DNA of 64,000 bases from Nocardia rhizosphaerihabitans (GCF_014646295.1 NZ_BMNE01000003.1:365954-429953); one strand, 5' to 3'; positions 16,191 through 25,442 are shown, counted from the first letter of the stretch. The notes: generated by a model not told the origin, from the sequence alone. A program made the numbers and translations.

Positions 16191-16847
16191 ATGACTGTCG
16201 AGTTCCCGCATCTCGACCTGTCCGCTGACGAGGTGCTGACCACGACCCGGTCGGTGCGCAAACGTCTCGACCTGGATCGGCCAGTGCCGCTGGAGGTGGT
16301 CACCGACGCATTGGAGGTGGCGCTCCAGGCGCCGTCGGGCAGTAACCTGCAAGGCTGGCATTGGATCGTGCTGACCGATCCCGAGCCCAAGAAGATCGTG
16401 GCGGAGTACTACCGCAAGTCCTACACCGCCTACGCTGCGGCGGGTGCGGCCGCGCGGCAGGCGAAGCCGCCGAAGGACGCCGATACCGCGGAGAAGGTGG
16501 CTTCGAGTGCGACCTATCTGGCGGAGGTGATGGAGCAAGTACCGGTGCTGGTGATCGGTGCGATCCACGTTCCGGGTGGGCAGATGCCGGAGGGGAACCA
16601 GGCCGGTCTGTGGGGTTCGCTGCTCCCCGCCGCCTGGAGCTTCGCGCTCGCACTGCGTGAGCGCGGTCTCGGGTCTGCGTGGACCTCGCTGCATCTGGAG
16701 TACGAACGAGAGGTCGCCGAGGCGCTGGGAGTTCCGCCGAGTATTCGGCAGGGCGTGCTCTTGCCTGTTGCCTACACGAAGGGCACCGATTTCAAGCTTG
16801 CCAAACGCGCCCCGCTCGACACAGTATTGCACGTCAACAAATGGTAA
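16191..16847 (+). CDS. nitroreductase family protein
   Basis: 218 residues. TTRSVRKRLDLDRPVP near residue 14 and LQAPSGSNLQGWHW near 41 are the FMN-contacting segments of the NADPH-dependent nitroreductase fold. GLGSAWTSLHL near 150 and VLLPVAYTKG near 185 complete it. It would be a soluble FMN oxidoreductase of unknown substrate. The ATG has GGGAGAACG upstream. It appears intact inside an otherwise decayed region, with no obvious operon partner. Confidence 0.88.
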   Translation: MTVEFPHLDLSADEVLTTTRSVRKRLDLDRPVPLEVVTDALEVALQAPSGSNLQGWHWIVLTDPEPKKIVAEYYRKSYTAYAAAGAAARQAKPPKDADTAEKVASSATYLAEVMEQVPVLVIGAIHVPGGQMPEGNQAGLWGSLLPAAWSFALALRERGLGSAWTSLHLEYEREVAEALGVPPSIRQGVLLPVAYTKGTDFKLAKRAPLDTVLHVNKW

Positions 16848-17013
16848 TGCTGAGCCGAGTGAACGTGCTGCCAAGTAGAGCTTCTCGACCGCCGGCGTAG
16901 ATGAAGCTGCGGGCGAATCCTTGCGGTCTCGGTCCGCTGATCTGACACTGTTCGGCTGTGTACTCGATGGTGTTGCCGAATCCTTCGAATCGATCTCCGC
17001 CGAGAGCATGCCT
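16834..17013 (-). pseudogene. open frame without start, probable gene remnant
   Basis: The minus strand carries a protein-like stretch including GDRFEGFGNTIEYTAEQC and GFARSFIYAGGREALLG, bounded by a stop upstream and lacking ATG, GTG or TTG. It reads like the C-terminal part of a lost gene. The family is not recognised. The rest of 16850-17480 shows nothing convincing. Confidence 0.3.
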
Positions 17014-17483
17014 TTAGGTTGATCGCAGAGTCCGGTGACCGAAGCCGACGCTGAGGATGGGAGAGAGGTCGTCACCGTACCGGGCCGCAGTCAGCTACTT
17101 CGGTGGCGTTGACCTCGACGCTGTTGGCTTTGGTAGCGGGGCCCGAGCCAGGCTCGGCACCCGCAGGCTCGATCGGTCCATGCCCCCTCGATCTCTGCGA
17201 CGCCGTGCTCGTGCGCGTCCACGCCTACACCAGCTTCCTTGGAGGTCGAGGCTGGGCTCAGCGGCCGTGGTGGTCCTGAGGTAGTGCGGGGCTCGTGGCA
17301 GCGCTCCCCGGATACGCAGTGACTGCCCGCGCGCATGACCGGACATTGAGAAGGCGCGACCGCGGGGTAACGGCCGACGGCGCCCATCACGCGAAGCGTG
17401 CGGCCGAATTCGACCTTGGTTGGTTCGGAGGAGTCGGGGTATGCCGGAAACGACAGTTCATCCTTGCGACGAGAGGTCAAACT

Positions 17484-17729
17484 ATGCCCGAGCATGGTAA
17501 CGGAGTTCGCGAAGGCGTCGAAGGCGTCGTCGAAGACGTCAAAGGCAAGGCCAAAGAAGCCGCTGGTGCGCTTACCGGCGACGACAACCTCAAAGAAGAG
17601 GGTCGGGCCCAGCAGGACAAGGCCGAGTCCCAGCGCGAGGCTGCCAGCAAGGAAGCCGCTGCGGAGAAAGCACGCGCTGAAGCCGACATCGATGAGGCGC
17701 GCCAAGCAGCGCATCAGCGCGACCGCTGA
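17484..17729 (+). CDS. CsbD-like stress-response protein
   Basis: 81 residues, Lys/Glu/Ala-rich and hydrophilic. The segment GVVEDVKGKAKEAAGALTGD is the CsbD signature, followed by a charged helical tail rich in EAASKEAAAEKARAEAD. Such proteins are small, general-stress induced and of unknown biochemical role. The ATG has GAGAGG upstream; a longer frame starting at 17295 has no support. A perfect 36 bp palindrome follows as terminator. Confidence 0.85.
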   Translation: MPEHGNGVREGVEGVVEDVKGKAKEAAGALTGDDNLKEEGRAQQDKAESQREAASKEAAAEKARAEADIDEARQAAHQRDR

Positions 17730-17748
17730 TTGGGGCTGCTGACACGGT

Positions 17749-17784
17749 GGGAGGGGCTCGGACGAATTCGTCCGAGCCCCTCCC
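17749..17784. terminator. perfect palindromic terminator
   Basis: A fully self-complementary 36 bp sequence starts GGGAGGGGCTCGGACGA and ends CCCCTCCC, 19 bp after the CsbD-like gene. Confidence 0.8.
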
Positions 17785-17895
17785 AAGTGTTGTATGCGTG
17801 TCCTGCCGAGAGTAGTAGTGGCGGGGCCTTTATCCTCCCGAATAGTCAACGCTAGCAGCCTCATTCGGGGTCAGGTTGTCAGAGCTGCGCCGGTC

Positions 17896-18520
17896 ATGGG
17901 TGTGGCGAGTCTGGGGTCGGTGCCTGGAGTCGTGGCTGCGGCGGTCGCGGTAGGCGCAGTGGCGGGGTGTCCGATACCGCTAGTCAAGCGGTGGCCGATG
18001 CCTACCGGAAACTGAAGGATCTGGTTTCGAGCTATGTTGGTTTGCCGAGTATGGAATCGCCAGAGCACCAACTCAATTCGGGCGCCCGTGTGCTGTGCTA
18101 CTTGAGGATTTATAGCGCGTAGGCGCCGAGAGTGATCAGCGGTTGCTGGCCGCTGCACAGACGTAGCTAGCGGTCGTGCGTGCGCACGAGGCCATTGCGG
18201 GTGTGGATGTGGAGAGGGTGTCTGCGGCGGCGTTGCGAATTCGGGAGGTCGCGTCAGCCGGGGCTGGTCCGGGTGGCCGAAAAAGAGCTAGAAGGCGACA
18301 TCGACAGTGGGTGGGTCGAAGTGGTCCGCAGCGTTCAGAACCTCCGTCGACGCGCCGGTAGCACCCGGCCCGGTCGCGTCACCCGAACCGCAGGAAAACC
18401 ACCGCAGGGCTGCTCGCCGTTGGCGGATGGTCGGGACTGGTGTCGCTGACGGGGGTCTCCGCAGGTGGGGACGTCGGTATCACGGTGAACATCACCCAGC
18501 TTCGTGCCGGCGCACCTTCT
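17896..18520 (+). pseudogene. multiply frameshifted remnant of a large hypothetical protein
   Basis: Fragments in different plus frames follow each other: MGVASLGSVPGVVAAAVAVG, then DTASQAVADAYRKLKDLVSS, then GVDVERVSAAALRIREVASAG, then RVAEKELEGDIDSG, then GVSAGGDVGITVNITQLRAG. Their order and style resemble actinobacterial proteins with an N-terminal small hydrophobic-helix module and repeated glycine-rich segments, but the family name is uncertain. At least three frame changes are needed, so the gene is dead. Confidence 0.4.
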
Positions 18521-18523
18521 GCT

Positions 18524-18827
18524 CTACGCAGACGCAGCCTCGTAGGCGGCGACAACTTCGGTCGAGATCAGTCCGCGGGTCGACACTGTGTGACCGTTCT
18601 TGCTGGCCCATGCACGAATGTCAGCAAGATCGTTGCGCCGAATCGGTGCGCTCGCAGGAGATTCGCGGCGAGTCGGCCGGTGGATGTCTTGGCGCGGCTG
18701 ATTCGGCGGTCGTAGGGGGCCACTGGTCGAACGTGTCGCGCAACTCGATTCCGAAGGTGACGGTCTCGTCGGCCTCGGAGGTGCCGTCTAAGTCATCAAC
18801 AAGGCTGACAATGACTTTGCGTGCCAT
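18524..18827 (-). pseudogene. lsr2 pseudogene
   Basis: The N-terminus MARKVIVSLVDDLDGTSEAD followed by ETVTFGIELRDTFDQW matches the Lsr2 dimerisation domain. A second frame gives a degenerate middle (YDRRISRAKTSTGRLAAN), and a third gives the DNA-binding end with RRNDLADIRAWASKNGH and TVSTRGLISTEVVAAYEA. The span is 304 bp, not a multiple of three, so frameshifts separate otherwise recognisable domains. Lsr2 is the H-NS-like silencer of AT-rich, horizontally acquired DNA. A second copy inside a mobile region is typical of phage or plasmid-borne paralogues. Confidence 0.75.
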
Positions 18828-18978
18828 AGGGATCCATTTTCGTTCGAGTACAGAGGGCGTCTACCGATCGTCGTAGCAAGCACGGAGCATCCCAATCGGG
18901 CCAACTGGACTCCCATCCCCAACACACGGCTCGGGGGCAACGCAGTTACCGACGCCCCGCGAGTACGATGACCGTCCC

Positions 18979-19300
18979 TCATTCCGAGTCGGTCACATAC
19001 ACATTCTGTGTGCATGGATCAACGGCAGTGCCTTGCGGCTTGCCGCCGACAACAACCGTTGCGACGACCGTGTTCGACGTGGTGTCGATCATCGAGATGG
19101 TGTGGTCTTCTCGATTCGCGACGTATACCGTGTTCGCCGCGGTATCGAGTGCACGGTGTGCCGCGTCGCGACCGACCTTCACGGTGGCTGTCAGTGTCCG
19201 GGAACGGATGTCGATCGCGTGGACGCTACCGGTCTCGCGGTTGGCCACATAGGCAATGTATCGGTGGGTGTCGATGACGATTCCGTGCGGTCCGGTCAGT
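18979..19300 (-). pseudogene. YVTN/beta-propeller fragment
   Basis: Two to three beta-propeller repeats are readable: YIAYVANRETGSVHAIDI, NTVYVANREDHTISMID and QNVYVTDSE, each followed by a T-x-TV strand. No start codon or signal peptide precedes them and the protein is far shorter than YncE-like propellers, so this is a 5'-truncated remnant. Confidence 0.6.
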
Positions 19301-19712
19301 GCGTCACGGTGTCGGCGGAGCGGTCACCGAAGGGATGTCGCCAGGTGCGGCGTGCGCTCGCACTGCGCGGTGTCTTCGCGAGCACGGTCCCCTTCTCCTT
19401 CCGTTCGGCCGAAGGACGGAAGGTCTGCCCGCTCGTGCCGGTGCGACGGGCGAGCCGAAGATCGGCCTTGGTCTGACGCAGGCGCTGCGACGAACGGTGC
19501 GCGCCGGCGGTGAGCAGGACCAGGCCGAGCATGCCGAGGGCTCCGAGCACGATTGCCCACAGGAACAACGTGCCCGAGGTTGCGGTGATGTGGTAGCCGA
19601 GCAGGCTGAAGTCGTCGCTGAGCGTGTGGGCGGGTTCGCTGTTGCTCAGCACGCCCGCAGTGCCGATCACCACCGCGGCGATAAGCAGGACAAGGCCGAG
19701 GAAAACAATCAT
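19296..19712 (-). CDS. small two-TM membrane protein
   Basis: 138 residues with hydrophobic helices near residues 2-22 and 47-68 and a basic C-terminal cytoplasmic tail rich in Arg, Lys and Ser. CGGAGACTGTC supplies a ribosome site before the ATG at 19712. It overlaps the propeller fragment by a few bases. Similar small proteins occur in actinobacteria but I know no function. The tail after about residue 100 looks degenerate and may result from a downstream deletion. Confidence 0.55.
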   Translation of the reverse strand: MIVFLGLVLLIAAVVIGTAGVLSNSEPAHTLSDDFSLLGYHITATSGTLFLWAIVLGALGMLGLVLLTAGAHRSSQRLRQTKADLRLARRTGTSGQTFRPSAERKEKGTVLAKTPRSASARRTWRHPFGDRSADTVTH

Positions 19713-20090
19713 GACAGTCTCCGAATCCGGTTACACCGGTATACGTGTGGTGCCGCCCGCCCGCCGGCCGCGTGCGAGTCGAGCCGATGAGCGGACCGAC
19801 GATCGTGATGCCACGGTGCGCAGCGACCCGGCGTCACCGCCCTTCACTCCGTGGAATACCCCGATCCGAGCGGGCGACGCAGCTGCCGGGGCGCAATCGT
19901 CGAGATGTCACCGCTGGCGATCGGAAGGCCGGTCCCCGAAAGCCTCCCGCGGGTCCGTGATTCGGGGTGGTACCGGCAGAGTGGGGTCGGCGAACCGCCG
20001 CAGCACGAGTACCTCGAAGAGTCCGTTCGGCTCGAGCCCCTCGCCGGCCGCCCCGCCAGATCTTCCGTGGTGGTCTTCCCGACCATGTAG

Positions 20091-20297
20091 CACCGGGCCA
20101 GCAAGCCGGCCCTGAACCAGCTGATGCTCAGCTTCGCCGCGCGGCACGGCGACGACCCGCGCACGTTGCTGCTCATAGCGCCGGGCTGGGTGAAGACCGA
20201 TCTGGGCGGCCCCAGCGCACGCCTGAACATCGACGAGTCCATGCCACGCCATGGGTGCGGGCTCGGAAAGCGCCCCACAGAAACCCCACACTTTTGA
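20091..20297 (+). pseudogene. short-chain dehydrogenase C-terminal fragment
   Basis: The frame reads HRASKPALNQLMLSFAARHG, then LLLIAPGWVKTDLGG, the region from the SDR YxxxK active site onward; the catalytic Tyr is His here. It has no start codon, and its 3' end runs into the repeat at 20272, where it acquires an unrelated tail and stop. The upstream half of the gene is missing. Confidence 0.65.
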
Positions 20298-20339
20298 CCG
20301 GAATCAACGCGAATCCATGGGAATCATTGAGAACGGTCG
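20272..20339. repeat. imperfect direct repeat, right copy
   Basis: GCCCCACAGAAACCCCACA followed by GACCGGAATCAA and TGAGAACGGTCG corresponds to 15373-15430. It interrupts the SDR fragment and lies ~80 bp before a tRNA 3' end, a typical arrangement for the arm of an integrated element. Confidence 0.6.
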
Positions 20340-20420
20340 TTTCGTGAAAAAGCCTGGTGCTGAGTACTATTGGGCACTGATGGGGAGGTTCTGGACAACT
20401 GGAACCCGCGCCAGGTGCTC

Positions 20421-20447
20421 GCAGGTTCAAATCCTGTCGGCCCGACC
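20421..20447 (+). other. tRNA 3'-end remnant (T-arm and acceptor strand), probable att site
   Basis: GCAGGTTCAAATCCTGT forms a five-pair T-stem with the standard seven-base TTCAAAT loop, followed by CGGCCCG and ACC as an acceptor strand. The matching 5' acceptor strand CGGGCCG is absent within 90 bp upstream, so the tRNA is incomplete. Elements that integrate into tRNA genes leave exactly this kind of 3' duplicate. Confidence 0.55.
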
Positions 20448-20450
20448 GTG

Positions 20451-20484
20451 AAAACCCTCTCTGACCTGGCTCGGAGAGGGTTTT
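20451..20484 (+). terminator. terminator of the tRNA remnant
   Basis: An 11 bp stem AAAACCCTCTC pairs with GAGAGGGTTTT around a 12 nt loop and ends in a T-run, directly after the tRNA 3' end. Confidence 0.75.
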
Positions 20485-20568
20485 GCTCGGAACTCGCCCG
20501 GAGGCGATCGACGCGGAACCACGACTTCCCCACCGCGAGTGAAACCCAGGCCGGGGAATTCGCGTGCC

Positions 20569-21729
20569 TCAGGGCGCAACTCTGTCGCTGCGCGGATCGA
20601 TCAGGATCTTGGCGTGGTGGTCAGGGGATCCCAGGGCGGCGAAGGCCGCTTCGACGCCGTCGAGCCCGACCGTGCCGGTGATCAGCGGGCTGGGATCGAC
20701 TGTGCCGTCGGCGATCATGTGGAGGGTGTCGCGGAATTCGCCGGGGTCGTAGCCGAGGACGAAACGCAGCTCGATCTCTTTGTTGATGGCGTTGGCGGGG
20801 TGGAATGCGTCCTGCTGCATGCACACCCCCACGACCACGACGCGGGTCGACGGTGGTGCGGCGGTAAGGATCTGGTCGATGATGCCGGGTACGCCGACGC
20901 ATTCGAAGACGACGGGGCCTGCCGGGCCGCGGTCGAGGGTGTGCGCCGCGCGAAACAGATACCACCATGGGACTTTCGGGATGCGGCGCACGCGTTCCAT
21001 GACGTCGAAGGCCAGGTTCAGCATGTCCGCGGCGCCGGTGACGCGTGGCGGCTTCGGCGCCGCTTCCCAGGCGGATTCGGTGGTCGGGTCGACCACGACG
21101 TCGGCGCCGCAGATGCTGGCCAGTTCCCGGCGGCGCGGGGAGAAGTCGCCGGCGACCACGGTGCGCACGCCCGCGGCTTTCAGCATGGTGATGACGGCCA
21201 GCCCGATGGGCCCGCACCCGATGACGAACGCCGTCCGTCGCTTGGTGATCCGGCTCTTGCGCACGGCATGCCAGCCCACCGCCATCGGCTCGGTGAGTGC
21301 GGCGTGCTCGGGGGAGAGTCCGTTGGGTACCTCGAAAGTCACCGACTCCTGCGTCAGCACCTGTTCGGCGTACCCGCCGGGGGCGTGGGCGGACAGCCCG
21401 GTGAGCTCCGGTTCGCGATCTCTGCGCAGGATGGGCATCGCCACGACCGGTGTGCCCGGCTTCCAGCGACGGTGGGTGTGCGCCCCGTACTCGGCGATCT
21501 CGCCGGTGAATTCGTGCCCGAGAACGATCCGCTGGTCCGAACGCATGAAGCCGCTGTAGCCGGTGGCGGCGGCCAGGTCGGCGAGTTCGTCGCAGTGCAC
21601 GCGAGCGTGTAGGTCCGAACCGCAGATGCCGCAGCGCGTCACGGAGATGAGCACCTGGCCCGGCCCGGGTTCCGGCGTCGGCAGATCCTCGACGCGAAAT
21701 TCACCTTTGCTGACCACCGTCGCACGCAT
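20569..21729 (-). CDS. zinc-type medium-chain alcohol/polyol dehydrogenase
   Basis: 386 residues. GICGSDLHARVHCDE near residue 34 and VLGHEFTGEI near 70 hold the catalytic zinc ligands; the Rossmann motif VIGCGPIGLAVI is near 175. The usual structural-zinc four-Cys loop is absent, replaced by a stretch around MPILRRDREPELTG, and an insertion around PKVPWWYLFRAAHTL is present near 260. This resembles threonine-dehydrogenase-like proteins common in mycolata, possibly acting on steroid or lipid alcohols. AGGAGGCACTC precedes the ATG. It begins the core-genome flank right of the island. Confidence 0.87.
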   Translation of the reverse strand: MRATVVSKGEFRVEDLPTPEPGPGQVLISVTRCGICGSDLHARVHCDELADLAAATGYSGFMRSDQRIVLGHEFTGEIAEYGAHTHRRWKPGTPVVAMPILRRDREPELTGLSAHAPGGYAEQVLTQESVTFEVPNGLSPEHAALTEPMAVGWHAVRKSRITKRRTAFVIGCGPIGLAVITMLKAAGVRTVVAGDFSPRRRELASICGADVVVDPTTESAWEAAPKPPRVTGAADMLNLAFDVMERVRRIPKVPWWYLFRAAHTLDRGPAGPVVFECVGVPGIIDQILTAAPPSTRVVVVGVCMQQDAFHPANAINKEIELRFVLGYDPGEFRDTLHMIADGTVDPSPLITGTVGLDGVEAAFAALGSPDHHAKILIDPRSDRVAP

Positions 21730-21823
21730 GAGTGCCTCCTAGGCGAGTGCTGGGTCATCACCGGGGGCGCCCGTGCGCCTCCCTCGGCATGTGTCGAGTC
21801 GCCGGTCTCGATCGTCATCGTAG

Positions 21824-21991
21824 CTGGTGGACGTGCGGATGCCGCCCACGTTCACCGACGAGGGATTGCCGGCCGCGATCGAACTGCGCCGGGCGTACCC
21901 GGACATCGGCAACATCTTCACCGAACTCGACCTGCCACCCTCCGACACCCATCACCGCAGAGTGCTCGCGGTCCTGCGCCTGCGCGGGTGA
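21824..21991 (+). pseudogene. response-regulator receiver-domain fragment
   Basis: The frame reads LVDVRMPPTFTDEGLPAAIE, then LRRAYPDIG, then LDLPPSDTHHRRVLAVLRLRG and stop. This matches the phospho-Asp strand (VDVRMPP) of NarL-type receivers fused directly to the tail DLPPSDTxHRRVLAVL, so the middle is deleted and no start remains. Confidence 0.6.
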
Positions 21992-22121
21992 CCGGCCGGC
22001 ATCGAGACCCTGGTCAGCAGGTGCCGAGTGGTCGGTCGTGCGGGATATCCTTGGGTTGATCGTCGAGAGGTGAGTAATGGTGCCCGTGCCATCGTTGGGG
22101 TCGGACGTAGCGGTGTAGTCG

Positions 22122-25100
22122 ATGACCGGTGGCGATCCGAACGCGACGCAACGCGACACATCCGGTTCGGTCGTGGCGGAGCTGGCCGCGGCCGGGTTCG
22201 ACGATGCGGTGGAGATCGGCCGGGGCGGATTCGGCACCGTCTTTCGATGCGCGCAGCCGTCACTCGATCGGGTGGTGGCGGTGAAGGTGCTGATCGCCGA
22301 TCTCGATGAGGACAATCGAGCGCGGTTCTTCCGCGAGCAACGCGCTGCGGGCAGGTTGATCGGGCATCCCCATATCGTGAGTGTCCTGCACGCCGACATC
22401 ACCGGACAGGGCAGGCCGTTCTTGGTCATGCCGTACTACGCCCGGGGCTCCCTCGACGCTCGTATCCGCGACAGCGGTCCGCTCGACCTGCAGGAAGCGC
22501 TGCGGCTCGGCGTGAAGATGGCGGGTGCGCTCGAGACGGCGCATCGCTTCGGGGTTGTCCATCGTGACGTCAAACCCGCCAACATCCTGTTCACCGTGTA
22601 CGGCGAGCCGGCATTGGCGGATTTCGGGATAGCTCACTTCGCGGGTGGGTTCCACACCGCAACAGGCGTCGTGACCGGGACACCGGCTTTCACCGCGCCG
22701 GAGGTGATTGCCGGCGAGCCACCGGGTCCCGCCGCGGACGTGTACGGCCTGGGAGCGACATTGTTCGCCGCGATCACCGGGCATGCCGCTTTCGAACGCC
22801 GCAGCAGCGAACAGGTGGTAGCGCAGTTCGTCAGGATCACGTCCGAGCCGATTCCGGATCTGCGTGACTTCGACATACCCGAGGATGTCGGCGCGGTCGT
22901 CGAACGCGCGATGGGCGCTGACGCCGGTGCCCGCCCGTCCGCCGCAGAGCTGGGTGCGCAACTCCAAGCGTCGCAGCGCCTCCATGGGTATCCCGTCGAC
23001 GAGATGGTGATGCATACGCCGCAGGCCGATGATTCCGGTTCGCTCGAATCCAAGGAGCCCTTCCCAGCCGTACTTCACGGAGGTAGCCCCTCGAAGTCCT
23101 CGGCGGGTGGCGATCGTCGCGGTACGGTTCCCGCGGAATTGACCAGTTTCGTCGATCGGCGTACCGCGCTGACCGAAGCGACGAACGCCCTGTCGAGCTC
23201 GCGGTTGGTGACATTGACCGGCACCGGCGGGGTAGGCAAGACACGACTGGCGGTGCGGGTCGCCGCGGGCGCGAAGGCCCGGTTCGCCGACGGTGTGGCA
23301 TTCGTGGAGCTGGGCGAGGTGCGTGACGAGTCGCTCGTGGTCGGGATCGTGGCCGGCGCACTGGGATTGCCGGACCGATCGGTGCGACCGCTGCGCGAGA
23401 TGCTGGTGGAATTCCTGTCCGATCGGGAGCTCCTTATCGTTCTGGACAATTGCGAGCAAGTGGTGTCCGCGGTCGCTGAGCTCGCAGGGTCTCTCCTCCG
23501 TGCCTGTTCCGGATTGCGGATTCTGGCGACGAGTCGTGAGCCGATCGGTGTCGATGGGGAGTTGCTGTTGCCGATTCGTCCGCTCGCTGTCCCCGATCCC
23601 GATCGGCTACCGAGGAGTTTGTCGCAGCACGACGCCGTGAAGTTGTTCGCCGACCGGGCAGGCGCGACCGTCGCGGGATTCGAGATCACCGACGACAACG
23701 TGATCACCATCGCGCAGATCTGCCGACAGCTCGACGGCTTGCCGCTCCCGATCGAGCTGGCAGCGGCACGATTGCGGGCGATGTCGCCCGATCAGATTCT
23801 GCAGCGGCTGACCGATCGGTTCGCACTACTGAGCCGCGGCACCAGGAGCGCCCCGCCGCGGCAACAGACGTTGCGGATGTGCATCGACTGGAGCCACGAT
23901 CTGTGCACTCCCGCCGAGCAACAGGTGTGGGCTCAGCTGTCGGTGTTCGCCGGCGGTTTCGACTTCGACGCCGCGCGATTCGTCTGCGGCGACGGCCCCG
24001 ACGCCGGGGATCTCCTGGATACGCTGGCCTCCCTGGTCGACAAGTCGATCCTGGTCCGAGAAGAATCCGCCGCCTCGGTACAGTTCCGAATGCTGGGCAC
24101 TGTGCGTGAGTACGGTCGCGAGAAGGCGCGCATGACCGGTGACTACCTCGAGCTGTGCCGCCGTCACCGCGACTGGTACGAACGCAAGGCACAGGACGCG
24201 TATGCCGGCTGGGCTGGTGCTCGAGCGCTCGAGTGGATCACCAGGTTGCATCGGGACCAATCGAACCTGCGGCAAGCGCTGGAATTCTGCGTTTCCGACA
24301 GCCCAGCGGTCGGCCTCCGGATCGCCGCGGCTGTCTGGCCGTTCTGGTTTTGCCAGGGTGCCCTCAGTGAGGGCCGTCGCTGGCTGGACCGCCTCGTGGC
24401 ACACCGCACCGGACCACTCACCGTCGACGAAGCTGCTGCGAGGTATAGCGCCTGCCTGATGGCCGCGGTGCAGGGCGACCTTCCGGCAGCGGCTGTCGTG
24501 GTCCGCGAAGAGCGAACGCTCGCCGAACAGACGACGGACCTGTTGACGCGAGCACACATCGACTTCGCCGACGGTGTCCTTGCTCTGTACAGCGGGAACG
24601 CCGGGTCGGCCCGACGCTACTTCGAGAAGGCGATCGAGGTGTATGCCCAGCGCGGCGACGTGCTCTTTCAGATCGACGCCGAGACCAACCTCGGGCTCAC
24701 CTACCAGCTGTGTGATGACATCGACCGGGCGATCGAGTGTTACGAGCACGCGCTCGCACTCGCGGACGAGAAAGGAGAAACGATCTACCGCTCGTACCTG
24801 CTGTGCGCGCTGGCGGCGGCGCTGTGGCGGCAGGGGAACCCGGCGCGCGCGACCAAGGTCCTCGTGGAGTCATTGCAGGTCAGCCGCACACTCAACGACC
24901 GCACGAACTCGAGCGCGTGCCTGCAGATTCTGGCGTGGATAGCTGCCGAGCAACGCGATGCCGAGCGCGCAGTCGTGTTGACCGCGGCCGCGGAGCAGAT
25001 CGGCCGGTCCGTGGGCACCGGACCCGTGTCGATTCCGGATCTGGCTGTCCATCATGAAGAGTACGAGCGCTTCACCCGACAGGTGATGACTGAAAAGACC

Positions 25101-25442
25101 TATTCCGCCGCTCGACGGGAGGGCGCCGCGTTGAGTTTCGATGCCGCGATCGCCTATGCCTTACGCGAGCACAAGTCGCCCGCTTCGAACGATCCCGTCG
25201 GCCGCAAGGTGACCAAGCGGGAGCGGGAAGTCGCTTTCCTGGTTGCCGAAGGGCTCACCAACCGGGAAATCGCCACTCGCCTGGTCATCTCGCCACGTAC
25301 CGCCCAGGGGCATGTGGAGCACCTGCTGACCAAGTTGGGCTTCACCTCCAGGGCACAGATTGCGGCATGGATAGCGGCATCGCAGAATGCCACGCCTGAG
25401 CCAGGGAAACCTGCAGCTGCCGTTTCAGGCCGCGAACCGTGA
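22122..25442 (+). CDS. PknK-like Ser/Thr protein kinase fused to NB-ARC ATPase, TPR-like region and LuxR HTH
   Basis: 1106 residues. The kinase domain (about 25-275) has GRGGFGTVFRC, the VAVKVL lysine, HRDVKPANIL and DFGIAHF, and a GTPAFTAPEV activation segment, close to mycobacterial PknK at the N-terminus. A P-loop ATPase follows with Walker A GTGGVGKTR near 368 and Walker B LLIVLDNCEQV near 437. A helical repeat region spans about 700-1000. The C-terminus is a LuxR HTH (KREREVAFLVAEGLTNREIA near 1030). It is therefore a one-protein signalling regulator: kinase, ATPase switch and DNA binder. The ATG at 22122 is forced by an in-frame stop just upstream. Confidence 0.9.
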   Translation: MTGGDPNATQRDTSGSVVAELAAAGFDDAVEIGRGGFGTVFRCAQPSLDRVVAVKVLIADLDEDNRARFFREQRAAGRLIGHPHIVSVLHADITGQGRPFLVMPYYARGSLDARIRDSGPLDLQEALRLGVKMAGALETAHRFGVVHRDVKPANILFTVYGEPALADFGIAHFAGGFHTATGVVTGTPAFTAPEVIAGEPPGPAADVYGLGATLFAAITGHAAFERRSSEQVVAQFVRITSEPIPDLRDFDIPEDVGAVVERAMGADAGARPSAAELGAQLQASQRLHGYPVDEMVMHTPQADDSGSLESKEPFPAVLHGGSPSKSSAGGDRRGTVPAELTSFVDRRTALTEATNALSSSRLVTLTGTGGVGKTRLAVRVAAGAKARFADGVAFVELGEVRDESLVVGIVAGALGLPDRSVRPLREMLVEFLSDRELLIVLDNCEQVVSAVAELAGSLLRACSGLRILATSREPIGVDGELLLPIRPLAVPDPDRLPRSLSQHDAVKLFADRAGATVAGFEITDDNVITIAQICRQLDGLPLPIELAAARLRAMSPDQILQRLTDRFALLSRGTRSAPPRQQTLRMCIDWSHDLCTPAEQQVWAQLSVFAGGFDFDAARFVCGDGPDAGDLLDTLASLVDKSILVREESAASVQFRMLGTVREYGREKARMTGDYLELCRRHRDWYERKAQDAYAGWAGARALEWITRLHRDQSNLRQALEFCVSDSPAVGLRIAAAVWPFWFCQGALSEGRRWLDRLVAHRTGPLTVDEAAARYSACLMAAVQGDLPAAAVVVREERTLAEQTTDLLTRAHIDFADGVLALYSGNAGSARRYFEKAIEVYAQRGDVLFQIDAETNLGLTYQLCDDIDRAIECYEHALALADEKGETIYRSYLLCALAAALWRQGNPARATKVLVESLQVSRTLNDRTNSSACLQILAWIAAEQRDAERAVVLTAAAEQIGRSVGTGPVSIPDLAVHHEEYERFTRQVMTEKTYSAARREGAALSFDAAIAYALREHKSPASNDPVGRKVTKREREVAFLVAEGLTNREIATRLVISPRTAQGHVEHLLTKLGFTSRAQIAAWIAASQNATPEPGKPAAAVSGREP

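Noticed and set aside
20340..20447. A complete tRNA gene ending at 20447
   Set aside because: The T-arm and acceptor strand are good, but no matching 5' acceptor, D-arm or proper anticodon arm exists upstream, so only a 3' remnant is supported.
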